Shown piece by piece: positions 1 to 12,300 of a stretch of 64,000 nucleotides of DNA (position 1 is the first letter of the stretch; each line of letters begins with the position of its first letter). The translations under genes and the position numbers were made by a program. The stretch comes from Rostratula benghalensis (taxonomy: Eukaryota; Chordata; Aves; Charadriiformes; Rostratulidae). Below the pieces are notes generated by a model that was given only the letters and a program-made list of their open reading frames with translations, was not told the DNA's origin and searched no databases. The DNA lies in the NCBI GenBank assembly GCA_013399305.1, contig VXAI01000020.1:3938545-4002544 (forward strand), given 5' to 3'.

Positions 1-1773
1 ATTGCAGATGTGCATTTAGAATAGAATGGTTTCCATCCCATTATACATTTTTGGATCTGAAGTGATAGTTGTTTCTGTGAATTCTTCACTGCCGAGAGGG
101 TGAATAAAAATAACTCAAGAGATAGAGATAAACTGTGTTTGCTTTAAAGAAAACCCTGATCTCATTAAAAGGTTTGGTAATCATCTCACGGCAAATAAAA
201 TGTAATGATGGTGTACATGCAACGAAGAAAGTATTCTTCTATTAGCTATTAAAAAAAATGTGACTGTTTTTGTTAATTACAAGATATACTTTTATAGCAT
301 ATCTTGAAGCCACAATTCCATCGGTGACATACAAAAAGAATATTTAATTAATTAAATTACTTTGGGAAGATGCTGGAAATGGTTCTTATAATCTTTTATT
401 TTCTTTTTCTTCATTTCTTCTTTGGTGAAATTCTGTACTTTAAGGGTAATAATTGAGATAATCCAGTTCCTCTTAGAAAAAGAATGTGTTTACAAATTTT
501 CTAAAAAAAATGGTGATTGCAGTGTCTGAGAAAATAAATTACTAAAGGTTTCTAGGGACTGGGGGAAACTCATCTTTTAATATATATGAAACATGTACGT
601 GGCATAAAATGTTCCATATTGCTAATGGCAATCTTTTATTTGGTGTACTTTCTATAATGTTCATCTAATTTAGCAAAAAATAATCTTTGTTTTTTCATTT
701 TGATTAATATTTCAAAATTATTTCAGCTGCTTTTTCCCTCAGTTCTGTTTTTCCTGCATTCTTTAGTGTCATTATTGTTTTGGTTGGTTGCAATTGGTAT
801 TTTTGCTGTTTCTTGGTTAGGTAAAAGCTACCATATATTCATTTTTCATGAGTTTTCATGATGCTGGAACTCTATCAAATTAATATGAGAAGAAAGAAAA
901 CACAGAGGCATGCATATACCTTCAAAGAAAACTCACTAATAATGTGGATAAATACCCTTGTGAATAACTTTATAGCATTTACTCAATTATAGTTTTCTTT
1001 AATTACTCCTTGGAAACTGTAAACTTAAATCTGTTGTCTCACTTAATTAGGCTTTTTGTTTTTAATCCAGCTTGCATTTTATTGGTTATTTCCAGACCTC
1101 TATTGTTAAAATGGCAGAAGTTTAATTATTTCTTCATTTGCATGTAAAAACATCATCATTAATGACATTACAAAAAGGAAAACAGCTTCATTCTTTGAAG
1201 TAACAAAGGGATTGTACCCAGTCTTTAAAAAAGTAATCTTGCATCCACTTTGTTTTATCCTGTTTAGAATCTTTGTGCTTGCTAACTGATGTATCATTTT
1301 ATACACTAGCAATTAAAAGGAAAAATGGGGCTGATTGAAAGCATTGATTTTGGATTAAAAACAATGAATTCGTCCAACTATGAGCTAGTGTTCATATTGT
1401 TTGTTATTTAGAATTATTCAGGAAGCAGTTGCATCATTTATGCAAATATCAGTGTATCTTCAAGTGTTCAGAGGATCTTAGAATGTGCAATTAATTGTGC
1501 TAAACTTCTTATTTGAGAAGGATTATCCATTATTTTCCCACTTAAAGGACCTCTTTTTGTCATCACAAGGCATAGGACCCATAGTTAGGGACTAGCAATT
1601 TTCTTAGGTAGGCAGACTGTAAAAACGGCACACAGATCTTATCCAAAAAGATCTCTGTCTAAATGTAAGCTGAGGGGTCACGTGCAGACCAGGGAGGACA
1701 AAGAGAACATATAGCTTATTAAGAAACTTCATTGTCATATCAATGACAAGGAGAGTTATTTTCAAGCTTTTTG
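1..1773. other. AT-rich sequence without recognised features
   Basis: No reading frame of credible length or recognisable product was found on either strand. The stretch has many A and T runs and short TTAATTAA-type words near 340-360. The first 1.6 kb shows no repeat that I can name. The last 150 bases become purine-richer and may already belong to the degraded LINE relic that follows, but no protein similarity could be read there. Confidence 0.5.
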
Positions 1774-2110
1774 TTAGGTTTTACATTGAAGGGAAAGAGT
1801 TTTGAAAGAGAAGAGGTTAGTCCTGCTACTTCTCAAGATACAGTCTCCCAAGTGTGAGAAATAGTGTCTGTAAGCACTTGATATTTTAACACAGGAACAA
1901 CAGAGGCAGGCATAACCAGAAGTGGGAGCCAGTAATGAGTGAAAGGTGATAATATGTAGGGAGGGAGGTAGCTGTGAAAGGCTTTGAAAATGAGGAATGA
2001 ACTTTGTGCTTGATTCACTGCAAAGGGGCAAGCAGCAAAAAGAGAGCAGATGGTATCAAAGCTTGGAAAATGGTCTTCACAGCAGCATTAACAGTGGGAC
2101 AAAGTTGTAC
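1774..2110 (-). repeat. Degraded L2-like LINE fragment (ORF2 C-terminal region, antisense)
   Basis: Read on the minus strand, this segment resembles the C-terminal part of the ORF2 polyprotein of L2-type non-LTR retrotransposons, just beyond the reverse transcriptase core. In order along the minus strand I see an NAAVKTIF-like block (about 2066-2092), a degenerate equivalent of the HWLP block, IKHKV, then FKAFHSYLPPYI (about 1956-1991), which corresponds to the family's FKALHGLAPPYL-like motif. After that comes YFSHLGD followed by a TNLFSFKTLSL tail (about 1774-1863), matching the usual F-WNSLP / SFK-LKT end. The blocks are spread over different frames with an in-frame stop, so the copy is dead and old. 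The family assignment rests on remembered motif patterns. A related CR1/L3-group or Rex-type LINE is possible. Boundaries are approximate. Confidence 0.6.
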
Positions 2111-3030
2111 TTATCATCAGACAACTGAGGTGGCAAAAGCCTGAGTATGTTAGTTGCAACTGAGTTTCCAAGTCCTTAAGGACACCTGGTTCTTAAGGAG
2201 ACAAGGGACATCTAAACTGTATCTCTTGCGAGGCAGTGAAGAAAGGGAATATAAAGGCTCAGGGGAAATATCTCCTGGGGGAGAAATTTTATTGGGGGGT
2301 TTTTTGTTATTTTTTCTTTTCTTTTAGTTGATCCAGAGCAATTTATTTTGAGTCAATTCTGCAACAACAACAAAAAAAATCAACAACAAAACCAAGAGTT
2401 TCAGTTTGATGTTTCCTTTTACATAAAGTTGTTTTTGTGGGTAAAATGATTTTTTAATGGATAGGATTATTAAGTAAAATAAATTTTGATTTAATGGAAA
2501 GTAAATTTTCTCTGCAAAATCAATCCAATGAAAAATCTTTAACTATCCTAAATTGAACATTTTTAAGGCATCCAATATCTGTCAGGCATTATGTAAAAAA
2601 TTTTTTGAAATTATGAGACCTTTTGCACATAAACAAGACTGCGTCATGAATAATTTGATGATCAAAAAGGCTGCATTTATATCCTTCTTAGTCCCCTTTG
2701 TCTAGCCAGCCTGTTTTTCTCTGCTTTTGAAAACAATTTTCTAGGATGGTTGTTGCCATGTTCTTTATATTTCCTGTTTCTGGATATGGTGAGACTGTTC
2801 TACGATAGCAAGTGATACACTTAATTAAAACAAAAAAAAAATACTGTTATTAATGACTAAGGAAATGTTCCTGAACCTGACTTATTTTTGTTCTGTGTAC
2901 TGCATAAGCTGTAAAAAATAAACTTTACAGAGCGGTCAAATGGTCATTTGTATATCTGATACCATTACCATTTTGTTTGTGATAGGCTGTCCCTGGCTGG
3001 GAATATTTGCCATTCTTGGGTCTCATCTTT
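2111..3030. other. AT-rich sequence, nothing recognised
   Basis: No gene-like frame is present. A CAA-rich patch lies at about 2360-2395, and an imperfect dyad with 8-bp arms (TCCTTAAG and CTTAAGGA) lies at 2173-2199. Part of 2111-2200 may be the upstream continuation of the neighbouring LINE relic, but I could not read protein similarity there. Confidence 0.45.
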
Positions 3031-3160
3031 CATAGAATCATAGAATCATTTAGATTGACAAAGACCCTTAAAATCATACAGTCCAACCATAAACCTAACA
3101 CTGCCTATTCCACCATTAAACCATGTCCACAAGTACCACATCTACTGCTCTTTTAAATGC
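3031..3160 (-). repeat. CR1 LINE 3' end fragment, minus orientation
   Basis: The segment opens with two CATAGAAT-type octamers, the reverse complement of the ATTCTATG repeats that end avian CR1 elements. It continues with the antisense CR1 3' untranslated region, including the recognisable stretches AGTCCAACCATAAACCTAA and ACCATGTCCACAAGTACCAC. The element is therefore inserted in minus orientation and is heavily 5'-truncated, as is usual for CR1. Similarity fades near 3160. It contains no coding sequence. Chance plus-strand frames across it are not genes. Confidence 0.9.
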
Positions 3161-3826
3161 CTTTTTGTTTTCCTGGCACTATTTTTTTGGTGAGGATGAC
3201 TTTAGACATAAGTGTCTTTTTAATCATCAGATATCTTGGAGGGATAAAGGCAATCTAGCACATGGATGCATGCAGAGATTGTTATTTTCCCCTTTCAAAG
3301 ACTAATTATCTGTGATGTGATGAAATACATTGTCTAGCATACAGAAATTATTATTTCAGTATAAAAGTTAAAAGCCACAAAACTAAGACATTTTTTTTTC
3401 TGTCAGGGTTTTATTTATGTTTCTCTATGATTGATTGTTTTGCATAGAGATTGTATTAACATATGCGAAAATATTAACTTGAATATGTTTGTGAAGTGCT
3501 TTCACTGAGGCCTCTTCATCTCAATTACATGAGACAGTGGTGCATGGGATCTTTCATATTATTGGGTGGTAAATGAAGTAGGTGAAGCCTTAGGCAGCAC
3601 AGTACCACAGAATTACCCAATGTGAATATATCCCAAAGCTATGCATGCCCTGCTACATTTTTTGACTAAATTGTCTCATAAATATGCAAAATGTGGTTAA
3701 ATTGTGGAGAATGCAGAATTATTTACAATTCAAATACCATCACCCAAATGCATATTAAAATTAATGACTTTTGGATAAATGCTAATGAATAGGAAATAAT
3801 TCTGCTTTAAAAAAATAAGAATATAC

Positions 3827-3847
3827 ATACATCAATAATTGATGTAT
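3827..3847. repeat. Perfect 21-base dyad
   Basis: ATACATCAAT and ATTGATGTAT are exact reverse complements separated by one A. The structure is AT-rich and could be a chance hairpin or a symmetric protein-binding site. ATCAAT/ATTGAT words resemble homeodomain or CUT-type half-sites, but nothing nearby supports a function. Confidence 0.5.
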
Positions 3848-4920
3848 TTTGCTTTTGAAACTAAGTAGTTTCATTTACAGTTAGAAAAGAACGAATGCCA
3901 CCCTAGTTATTTGTACTAAATGGTCTTTTATCAGAATTTATGCCTACAAATAACTTCATGTTGCTTTTTCTCCTTCTCAGCGTGGCCTTAGACAATACAT
4001 AATTAGGTTTTGCATACACAGATCAACACCTTGGCACAAACATGATGCATGGCTAGATTGGGCATACTGACTGTCAAAAAATTTGCAATTCAGGTATTGA
4101 ACAACAAAGGAAAAGTAAACATGACTCAACATATTTACTTGTGTGCAATATTTGCAGTAACATTAATTTCTGAATGATGGAAAAAAAACCCCACAAAGTT
4201 AGGAATTTTCTGAAGTTATAATCTTAAAATGCACACTTACACTCAATACTTGAAGAGTACAAAACAACATCTATCATATGTGATGATGGCATATTGAATC
4301 ATGAACTTGCTAAACATATCTTTCTGCTTTTTACATCGTTTCCTCCTAGATGTGTTTTTGTGATGGATAAAATGACACATCACTGGCTGCAGCTGTGCAA
4401 AATGGCTAACTGCTATCGTTCAAGAAAGATAGATTAATGTGAAACATGATCTGATAAAATAGGGGGTTCTGATATGAATTAAAAAAATATTTTTTTTTCC
4501 CTAAATAGGAAAGTAATGACTGAAAAGGTCAGAGTCTAGTTTTGCAGAAATGTTCATAAATAGCTTAGAATCGGAGAAGTATGAAAAGAGACCCTTCTTA
4601 GCAAATATACAACATTCTGTTTTTCAAATTCCCAGTTTAGGATGGATTAAATATAGTTCTTTAATCACTTACACTGAATAGGTAACAAATGCAAGAAAAA
4701 GACCTAAGTGAAATAAAAGTATCCTCCATTTCTCTTGTTATCAAAACTAAACTTAACTCTTGGCTCTAGAGAAGACATTATTTTCTGTTCAGACAACTAA
4801 CAAAAGGTCAGGTTTTTGTAGGCAAACTTCAAAATCTCATTACTTTATAATGGTTTGGCCAGACTTTTTAAAGAGCACAGGCTTAGCAGAAAGAGTCATT
4901 TCCATTGAAACTTTGACAGA

Positions 4921-5110
4921 AATCAGCCTGTGCATTTGCTCTATTTCCTCTCCCCCTGGGGCTCCCTCCCTCGCCAGGCCACTGGTTCCCAGGAGCATTG
5001 GTGCTAGAGGAAGGCAGTTTCCATGCAAGCTGCCTTCTGAAGCAGTTGCATGGAATCAGGCACCTGAGAGCAAACTGCAAATTTCTGTTCTTCCTGCAGC
5101 AAATTGTTCA
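4921..5110. other. Local GC-rich patch in AT-rich background
   Basis: The row 4921-4980 counts 37 G/C of 60 bases, well above its neighbours, and is C-rich on the plus strand. CpG dinucleotides stay rare, so it is not a CpG island. It may be a fragment of an interspersed repeat or the edge of an unrecognised exon. No splice-bounded frame with recognisable product could be identified. Confidence 0.4.
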
Positions 5111-6232
5111 GAAGTCGTCTTCTTTATATTAATCCCATATCTCTGTTGCCACAGTCCAGTGCTATTAGGCTGCACTGCCCATTTGTGCTTCAGCTACGAA
5201 TTTTTGTAGACTCTGCTCTACCATGTATATCCATTCTTTTCCTGCCTATGTATGCAAAAAAAAATTTAAAAAAAGTTAAAAAAAATCAATTCTACCTACC
5301 CTTTAGTGAAAATTAATAAAGTAGTGCCACTGACAGCACTGTCTGTGCAGATCAGAAACAACTTTCCTCATGGTACTGGCAAGCAAGTGACACTTCTGAT
5401 TGTTCCCACTTCCTCACAGGTTTTTGATGTTTATACTTTGGTTCTGGTTATAGGAGCCAAACATTTTTATGGCCCATGAAAAGCAATTCCTGTATTTTCC
5501 CAGTTGTTAGTATTGAAGCAAAGACCTTTTATCTCACTAGAGTGATTAGAAACATGCTTTCTACCAAGTATTTTTTGTAACATGAAATTATTTCTGATTC
5601 AAGTTATGTTAGTCCAATGGGAAAAAAAAAACCAAACAAAACAAAAAACAAGCACTGAAGAGCAAGTTAGGGAGAGATAACAATTTATTAAACCACTATC
5701 CCCTGTCTCCATATTTTCCCCTCAGATACACCAGAATTGCCCTCTGCAAACTGTACTAAACTGTGACTATACATAGGACTGACAGTCAACAGGTTTGTAC
5801 CAAAATTCATTGAAATTAACTGTAAAGTATTACTGATTTATCTTCTGCCATGATGCCTGTGTAGTCCATTTACATTTTCAGGTGGAAAAAAGAATATTTA
5901 TGCACTTGTGATGTGGGTTTTTTTTTTCATATGTGTGCCTTAATTAGAATCTAAGGCTGTCCTGATGCATGTTGCATAATGAATAAATCAAGATCATCCA
6001 GATTTGGTACCACCTGAATCTAAAAGAATCTAAAGAACCTCTAAGTCCTATAATTCACTTCCAAACCTAACAGCCCAATCTGTAGATGAGGTGCAGTCAT
6101 TGACACATTTCATAGTTCATCTTCAGAGGGCCCAAGCAAATACACACAAAATCCATCTACAACAACCCCACAAAAAAGCCAAGGTGGGAGAAACCAAACT
6201 ACCAAACTTTTGAAGGCACATTCTGGGGAAAA

Positions 6233-6300
6233 TAGTTAGTTAGTTAGTTAGGTAGGTAGGTAGGTAGATAAATAGGTAGATAGGTAGGTAGGTAGGTAGG

Positions 6301-6389
<89 letters not shown>
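6233..6389. repeat. Compound tetranucleotide microsatellite (TAGT/TAGG/TAGA)n
   Basis: The array starts with a few TAGT units, passes into TAGG units interrupted by single TAGA and TAAA units, and ends in a pure run of 22 TAGA units from 6301. The orderly change of unit along the array is typical of microsatellites that arose by point mutation followed by slippage. On the minus strand it gives a meaningless Tyr-Leu-Ser-Ile repeat frame. The long pure core predicts length polymorphism. Confidence 0.97.
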
Positions 6390-9300
6390 CAGTCGCTTTT
6401 TTCAAACAAGTATCTTTTTTGTTTCTCATTAAAACATAAATACTTGCAGCCAACTGAAATGAATGTCACTTTTTGCATTCGATTGAGCAGTGAAAATAAA
6501 ATGAAAAAAATATATACTCTCTATACAATAAATATATAAATTTATACTATATATATTTGTATGTAGTCATTTTCAGTTCTCTTTCATATGTGTTTGCGTA
6601 GTACTGCAGAATTTTGATCATGAACAAAGCAGGGCAGCATTCAAATCCAAAATATTCTATGCACATTAAAATTAAAGCTGTAAAACCATGTTCTGTAGAT
6701 GTTGGGGTTTATTACCTTCGTAAGCCTTTCTTGAAAATATTTGTCTTTCCAGCAGTTCCTAAAAAATTGTGTACATGATGAAAACATTTTTTTAATGGAA
6801 ATAGATTAAAGCAAGTCATGTAAACGATTTATTGAAAGGCAGAACTATCCCATCTCTTTTTTTTTTTTTTTTTTACAGAAAGAAAAGGTGTCTGATTAAA
6901 TTTTGTATTTCATGCACCAGAAAGGATGCTCTCAGTAATCCAAATCTTTGATCAGCTGGAAACTGACTGGAGACCATGCAGTCCTTGGAGATAGAAATAA
7001 ATTAAATGCCTCCAAATAGTTGAAAACAAACTTACTAACTTAGGAGAGTGATAAAGCGAGTTTTGAATTCGATTTTGTCAGTGATAGCAGTACTGTAGTA
7101 ATCTTAAAAAAAATTTGGAGGACATAGAGAAAACTGAGGAGCACTCAGTAGGTCATATCAAAAAGCAACAGACATGACAGATTGTGAGCCTGAATGATTA
7201 TGTGACTCAGAAAATATGCTGTAGTCAGAATTTTGCGATATAATAAATTGATATGTAAGTAGCTGCTTTCGAGTCCTAATTTCTCTGATCTGTTTAAAGT
7301 CAGTTTTATATAAAAAACATGAACTGTGGGTATTGTGCTCCTCTACTTAGATTTCTGTTTGTGGTTAATCTCTGTATGTTTTTATTTTTAGAGTAGAAAT
7401 ATATTGAATTTAGTACTAAATATTTCTCTCATTGTGTGTCAGTGTGACTCAGGATACTACGGAGAATAAATAAGGGAATTAAATAAAACCACATTCTGAT
7501 TATTTTTAATGATGTAGTGTGAATATAACGGAATGAAGCCTCAGATTCTTTGTAGGTGTTTGGTTTGGGATTTTTTTTCCCCTTTTCTTGGTAGTCCTAA
7601 ACTAACACAGTGTGTGTTCCCCAGAAACACTGGAAAAAGAGAATGTGGAAATTGTACTATTACATCTTTCAACAGTATCTTATCAAAATGTTGTCTGAAG
7701 CAAAACTGTATGGAGCAGTAAAATCTTACGGCACCAATGCAACGCAAGAGGTTTACGTGAGTAAAGTTACATATTCTACTCATCTGTACAGATCCTTCAG
7801 TCTTGGAAACAGAGAAGACAGCATCTCCTGATGCTAGTCTATGCCCTGTCAGAGTTTGATCCATAGCTTTGCAAGTTTTCAAGCTGACCAGCACTCGAAG
7901 GCATAGTTTTCAGCTCTTGTTAAGAGCATAATGGGAATTACTTGCACAGATAATGTTAGTTAAGTGTTAAAACCAGTGCTGCTCGTTTAGCCATCATTAC
8001 TGTACTTTGAAATCAGCTGAAAGCAGTAAAACTGAACACAGTCTAGAGAGGCTGTTCTCCTGACCATCTTCATAACATTCAGGAGTCTGAAAGCAGCAGC
8101 AGTTTTGACTGGATTAGACTGATAATCAGCTTTTGCTGTGTCCAGCCCTTCCCTCTCAGAAACGTGTAGAGAAAATACAGGTTATTGAATCACAGTGAAT
8201 AAATTGATGGACCCTTTGGAATATGCAAGGTAGTTTTATTTGTTGTCTTTGCCTTTTCCCTTTAAAAATGTACTTCTACTCCGTCATCCCTTTTTCATTT
8301 CGTGATAAGTATTCAATATTCTGAACTACTTTAGGTGTGTTAATTATCAAAACCCAGAGGACAAATGATGCAAAGGAGCGTGCATTGATATAAGCCAACA
8401 GAGAACAACAGAAAGCCGTAACTCTATGTCCAACCTACCAAATCCTCATGGGAGTCAGTGCTAATTAGCATTATGTCATGCCAAAATGAAAACAATCTAC
8501 TACTCTGGGCCCCATGTTATTATTCCCTGTGCAAGTTTGCTGAGTTAGTGACCTGGGAGCGTCTCACCAGGCATCATGGTATAAATGACATCCAAAGACT
8601 AACACAAGGGGACATTTTGATCTCAGTGTGTCCATCTGGAGGAGAGTACAGGGGTGAAATATAATAAAAATTAGGTACTGAACACATTAGAGAAAAATAA
8701 TTTGTATTTCCGTGGGTTAAACTGTAATATTGGCCTGCATGGTAAAGACAAACTTACTAGCCCAGTTCTTCCTTTAAATTTACTTTTTGTAGGTACTTTG
8801 GGACATGTTAGACATTGAAAACATAGGTGTTTGGGGATTTTTTTCTCCAGCTATGACTTTTCTACCATATCCAAAGAAGGTTTCATACAAACTTGTCATT
8901 TGATAATCTCAAGAAGGAAGAGCAGCATATCCTCTTTACAGAGATGGATGCACCTAAAGAATAGATTAAGAAAATGACCTCTTGATGTTAGACATCCTCT
9001 CTAGGCCCAGTTTAGTTAGTGGGGAGTATATTACAGCTCCAGTCTTCCGTCTTGTACATAGGCCAATGCACTCAAATGTGTTTCCCTGTTCTCTTTTGCC
9101 GAGTTCCCTGTGATACGCTTTCACTGAGAGCTGGGAGCTGTAAACTAGCACAGAGCTTTTCATTTATATAACCTCTCCCCAGTTACAATACAAAGTTTTG
9201 TCAAGCATTCTAACATATCTATCAGTGAAACTATTCACAGCAACAATTTGCATGCATGATCTAAAAGTTTAAAAATGATTGTTAATGGTAAGTCAGCAAC

Positions 9301-12300
9301 CAGAGGTGATAAATAAAAGAAATTATGAGGTACTTGTTGTGTCAGCTATGGAAACAAGCAAGTGAACAGTATGATTCATCACTATATTACTGGCACTTAG
9401 GTAAATAAGTGCTTTTGGAACAAACCCTTAGGGATCAATTAAAAATGTGCCCCAAATTATCAAATGAAGCACTAGTAATGAGCTCAAACTCCTTCAGCCA
9501 CTGGATGTGGCCTAATGAAGAGTAAAACTGGAAAATGTAGCTGATGCAAGAGTTTTTGTGCTTAAGTCCCTTACATGCAAGAGACAAAAAGAATATACAC
9601 TAAGGACCAGACTCATTAGAAGGACTAAATGCCTGTTTAGACAGCTAATTCCAAGAGAGGATATTTTGTTGCAGATCCCAGAGGGAAAGAAGTTTTTCTC
9701 TCTGGCTGTGAAAGGTACCAGCACTCTGGGGGAAAAGAAAGGGAAAAAAATGTGACAGTTAGACACTTCTAGTTTCCCTTTGGCATTGGGTGTTTCCTAG
9801 ATTGCTACTGAGTGTTCTGGTGTGTGTGAATGCTGTTCTTCAGCAGAAAACCTTTACCATGGCATTATCCTGCACCTAGTAAACTATTTATTTCTACACA
9901 AAACAAGTTGCCCCAGAGGAATGGAAAACATATGTTAAAATGCAAATGTGGATAAAAGAGAGGTCAAGAGTGGAAAGAACTGTGTGAGTAGTTGGCAAAG
10001 ATTAAATATCATGTGCTGTTTAAGTATCCAGAAAATACAAACTAATAAGCAAAGTATGGAGTCCTTCTGTTAGATGGATAAAGATGAAGAAAGCATTTAT
10101 GTAATAAGAAACTAGAGGAACTATGAGATGCAGGAATGGACTTAGAAAGGGATGAGGAATTAAAATCCAGATGAGATAAGACTTACAAAAATATATTGAG
10201 CGTGTAGTATGTAAAAATACAGCAGCTAAAGTGAGAAATTACATGATAAAGGCAGAATACACAGAATGCCTGAAATCTTTCTGCAAATAAGTACACACAT
10301 TGAGAGAAAACCTGCTCTAGAGGGAAGACTTTCTGTATTGGAAAGGATGAAGAGATGAGTTAATGATATAAACCCTGTTGTTTCAAAAGGTTTTAGTGAT
10401 AAAGAGAAATAGGGAAAAAAATATGAGAGAGCATGTGAGATCAAGGGTGGACTTTTTAAGAGGAGAAATAGAACATTTAGGTATCATGGAACTAGGTTAT
10501 GTGCGAACTGTGAAACTATATCTGCAATCTAATGACATATATTTAGCAGAACTAAATCAGTGAAACATCAACAGTCTTCTAGCTGGGACTTACTACATGA
10601 TCAGCTTTGCTTTGTCTGAAGCGACTGTGGTTAAATAGAGAATTATTTCAGTCTATTGTGATATCTCTGCTACTGTTCTTTTGAATTTTAGCCCTGCATG
10701 GAGGATGGGAGGAAAACAAACAAAAAAAAGTTGGAGAAAGATCTATGTAACTAACACAGAGCTGTCATCTTGGTAAATATAAACACATAGTCATAACTAA
10801 ATACAGAATTTCAACATTATGTAAATACATCTGGATAAGCACAGAAGGTCAGGCGTGATTTGTTTTTCAAGAGGTTAATGAACTCTTGAAGGAATATTGT
10901 GCAGCTGAGAATTGGTAGGGATCTGTGCAGCAGCTGAAAGCAAAAAGTAGCCAAGACTATGGGCATAGAGTGAACATTTGTCAAACTGACAGTACTGAAA
11001 ACTAGTGTAAAGTCTACCCAAGAAACAAATACGTTGTGAGGACCAGCAGTATAAACTTCATCCCTGAGAGGTGGAAAATAATGTGGATGGATGATTCAGA
11101 CTCCAATGCTGTCCTTTTTTATTATTTTTTACCCCCCAGCATCTAAGTAGTAGATCTCACAAATCTCACTATTTAAAAAAGTGTAAACTGGAAAATAGAC
11201 TGATGATATACTCTAACAGTTATACGCTAACAATTATAATAATGAGTTTAGTGTTTGTTGATTTTGCCCAGATTTGAACTAGTGACCCAGACAAGAAAAA
11301 GTTAATTTACAACTGAACTGTTTTAACAGTGTAGAACATGGAGATTTAATAGATTATATTTTAATAACTTAAAAACCCAACACTCATGACAGTTAATTAG
11401 TTCAATGAAATAATTTATTTTGAATTTTCTGAACTGTTTTTTTCTGGAGTTTTTTCATTGCAGAAAAAAAAATATTTCAATTTACTGAGGAAGGATTTAG
11501 ATTTTATTCCTCCTTAATTCCACCAGTGTTACAGGGATTAAAATATACAGTGACAAAGGAAAGGAAATTACATTCCTACATAATACTGTAACTATTTACT
11601 AAATTTGTTATTTCATTAGCAATTAATAAAAATAATAAACATAAATGAGACATTCCAGAGGAGTTTTTCAAAGAGTTCCCATTTCAAAATTAGGAAATGC
11701 AAGAGTTGCTACAACTATGCTATCAAGTGTAATCAGCAGAGAATGTTTATATTTTAAGTCTGCTTAAAATACTGAGTCTCAAGTGATTCACATTTCAGCC
11801 CTACTTTGCCATATGCTTTGTGTGCATTTTTGGGTACATCACATCTGTACCATACTGTTCTCAGCTGTAAAATGGTAATAAGAGTGTTTCTTTATTTCAA
11901 AGTCATAGTGAGTCTTAATCTATTAATATTTTCTTTAGGATATCAGCTAGAAGATGCTCACTGAGGCATTTAACAACAAAAATTATGTCACTGCGTATGA
12001 CACTACAAACCTTATACCACAGGCATACATCAGTCTTGTTCTTATACTTGTCAATCTTTTCACTTAAAGAAATGAGACTTCTGCATCTAACATAGACATT
12101 TACTGAGAGTTACACAAGCATTTTTCCCAAGTGCATCTCCTCCGTAACTTCATGCACGACACCACAATGATTGTCACTGTACACCATTGACTTTTTGGCC
12201 TTGTCGCAACATTTTGCTTCAGCAATTTGTATTTGTTGAAAACTGGGTTCCAACCCATTGCCCATCAAATTCAGTTAACTGACTTTGCTCTGTGGATCCA

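Larger units (their letters stand above)
3161..6232. other. AT-rich sequence, mostly unique
   Basis: No supported gene. This stretch contains a perfect 10-bp-arm dyad at 3827-3847 and a locally GC-rich patch at 4921-5110, both listed separately. It also has A-rich patches around 5260-5290 and 5620-5650. The longest plus-strand frame (4760-5209, 149 codons) runs across the GC-rich patch. It is Ser/Pro/Leu-rich with no domain I recognise and is overlapped by minus-strand frames, so I treat it as chance. Confidence 0.5.

Noticed and set aside
4760..5209. 149-codon plus-strand open frame
   Set aside because: Longest frame in the window, but it spans a GC-rich patch with fewer stop codons by chance, has no domain I recognise, and minus-strand frames overlap it.
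7541..7894. 117-codon minus-strand frame
   Set aside because: No recognisable motifs; plus-strand frames overlap it and it shows no start or splice context.
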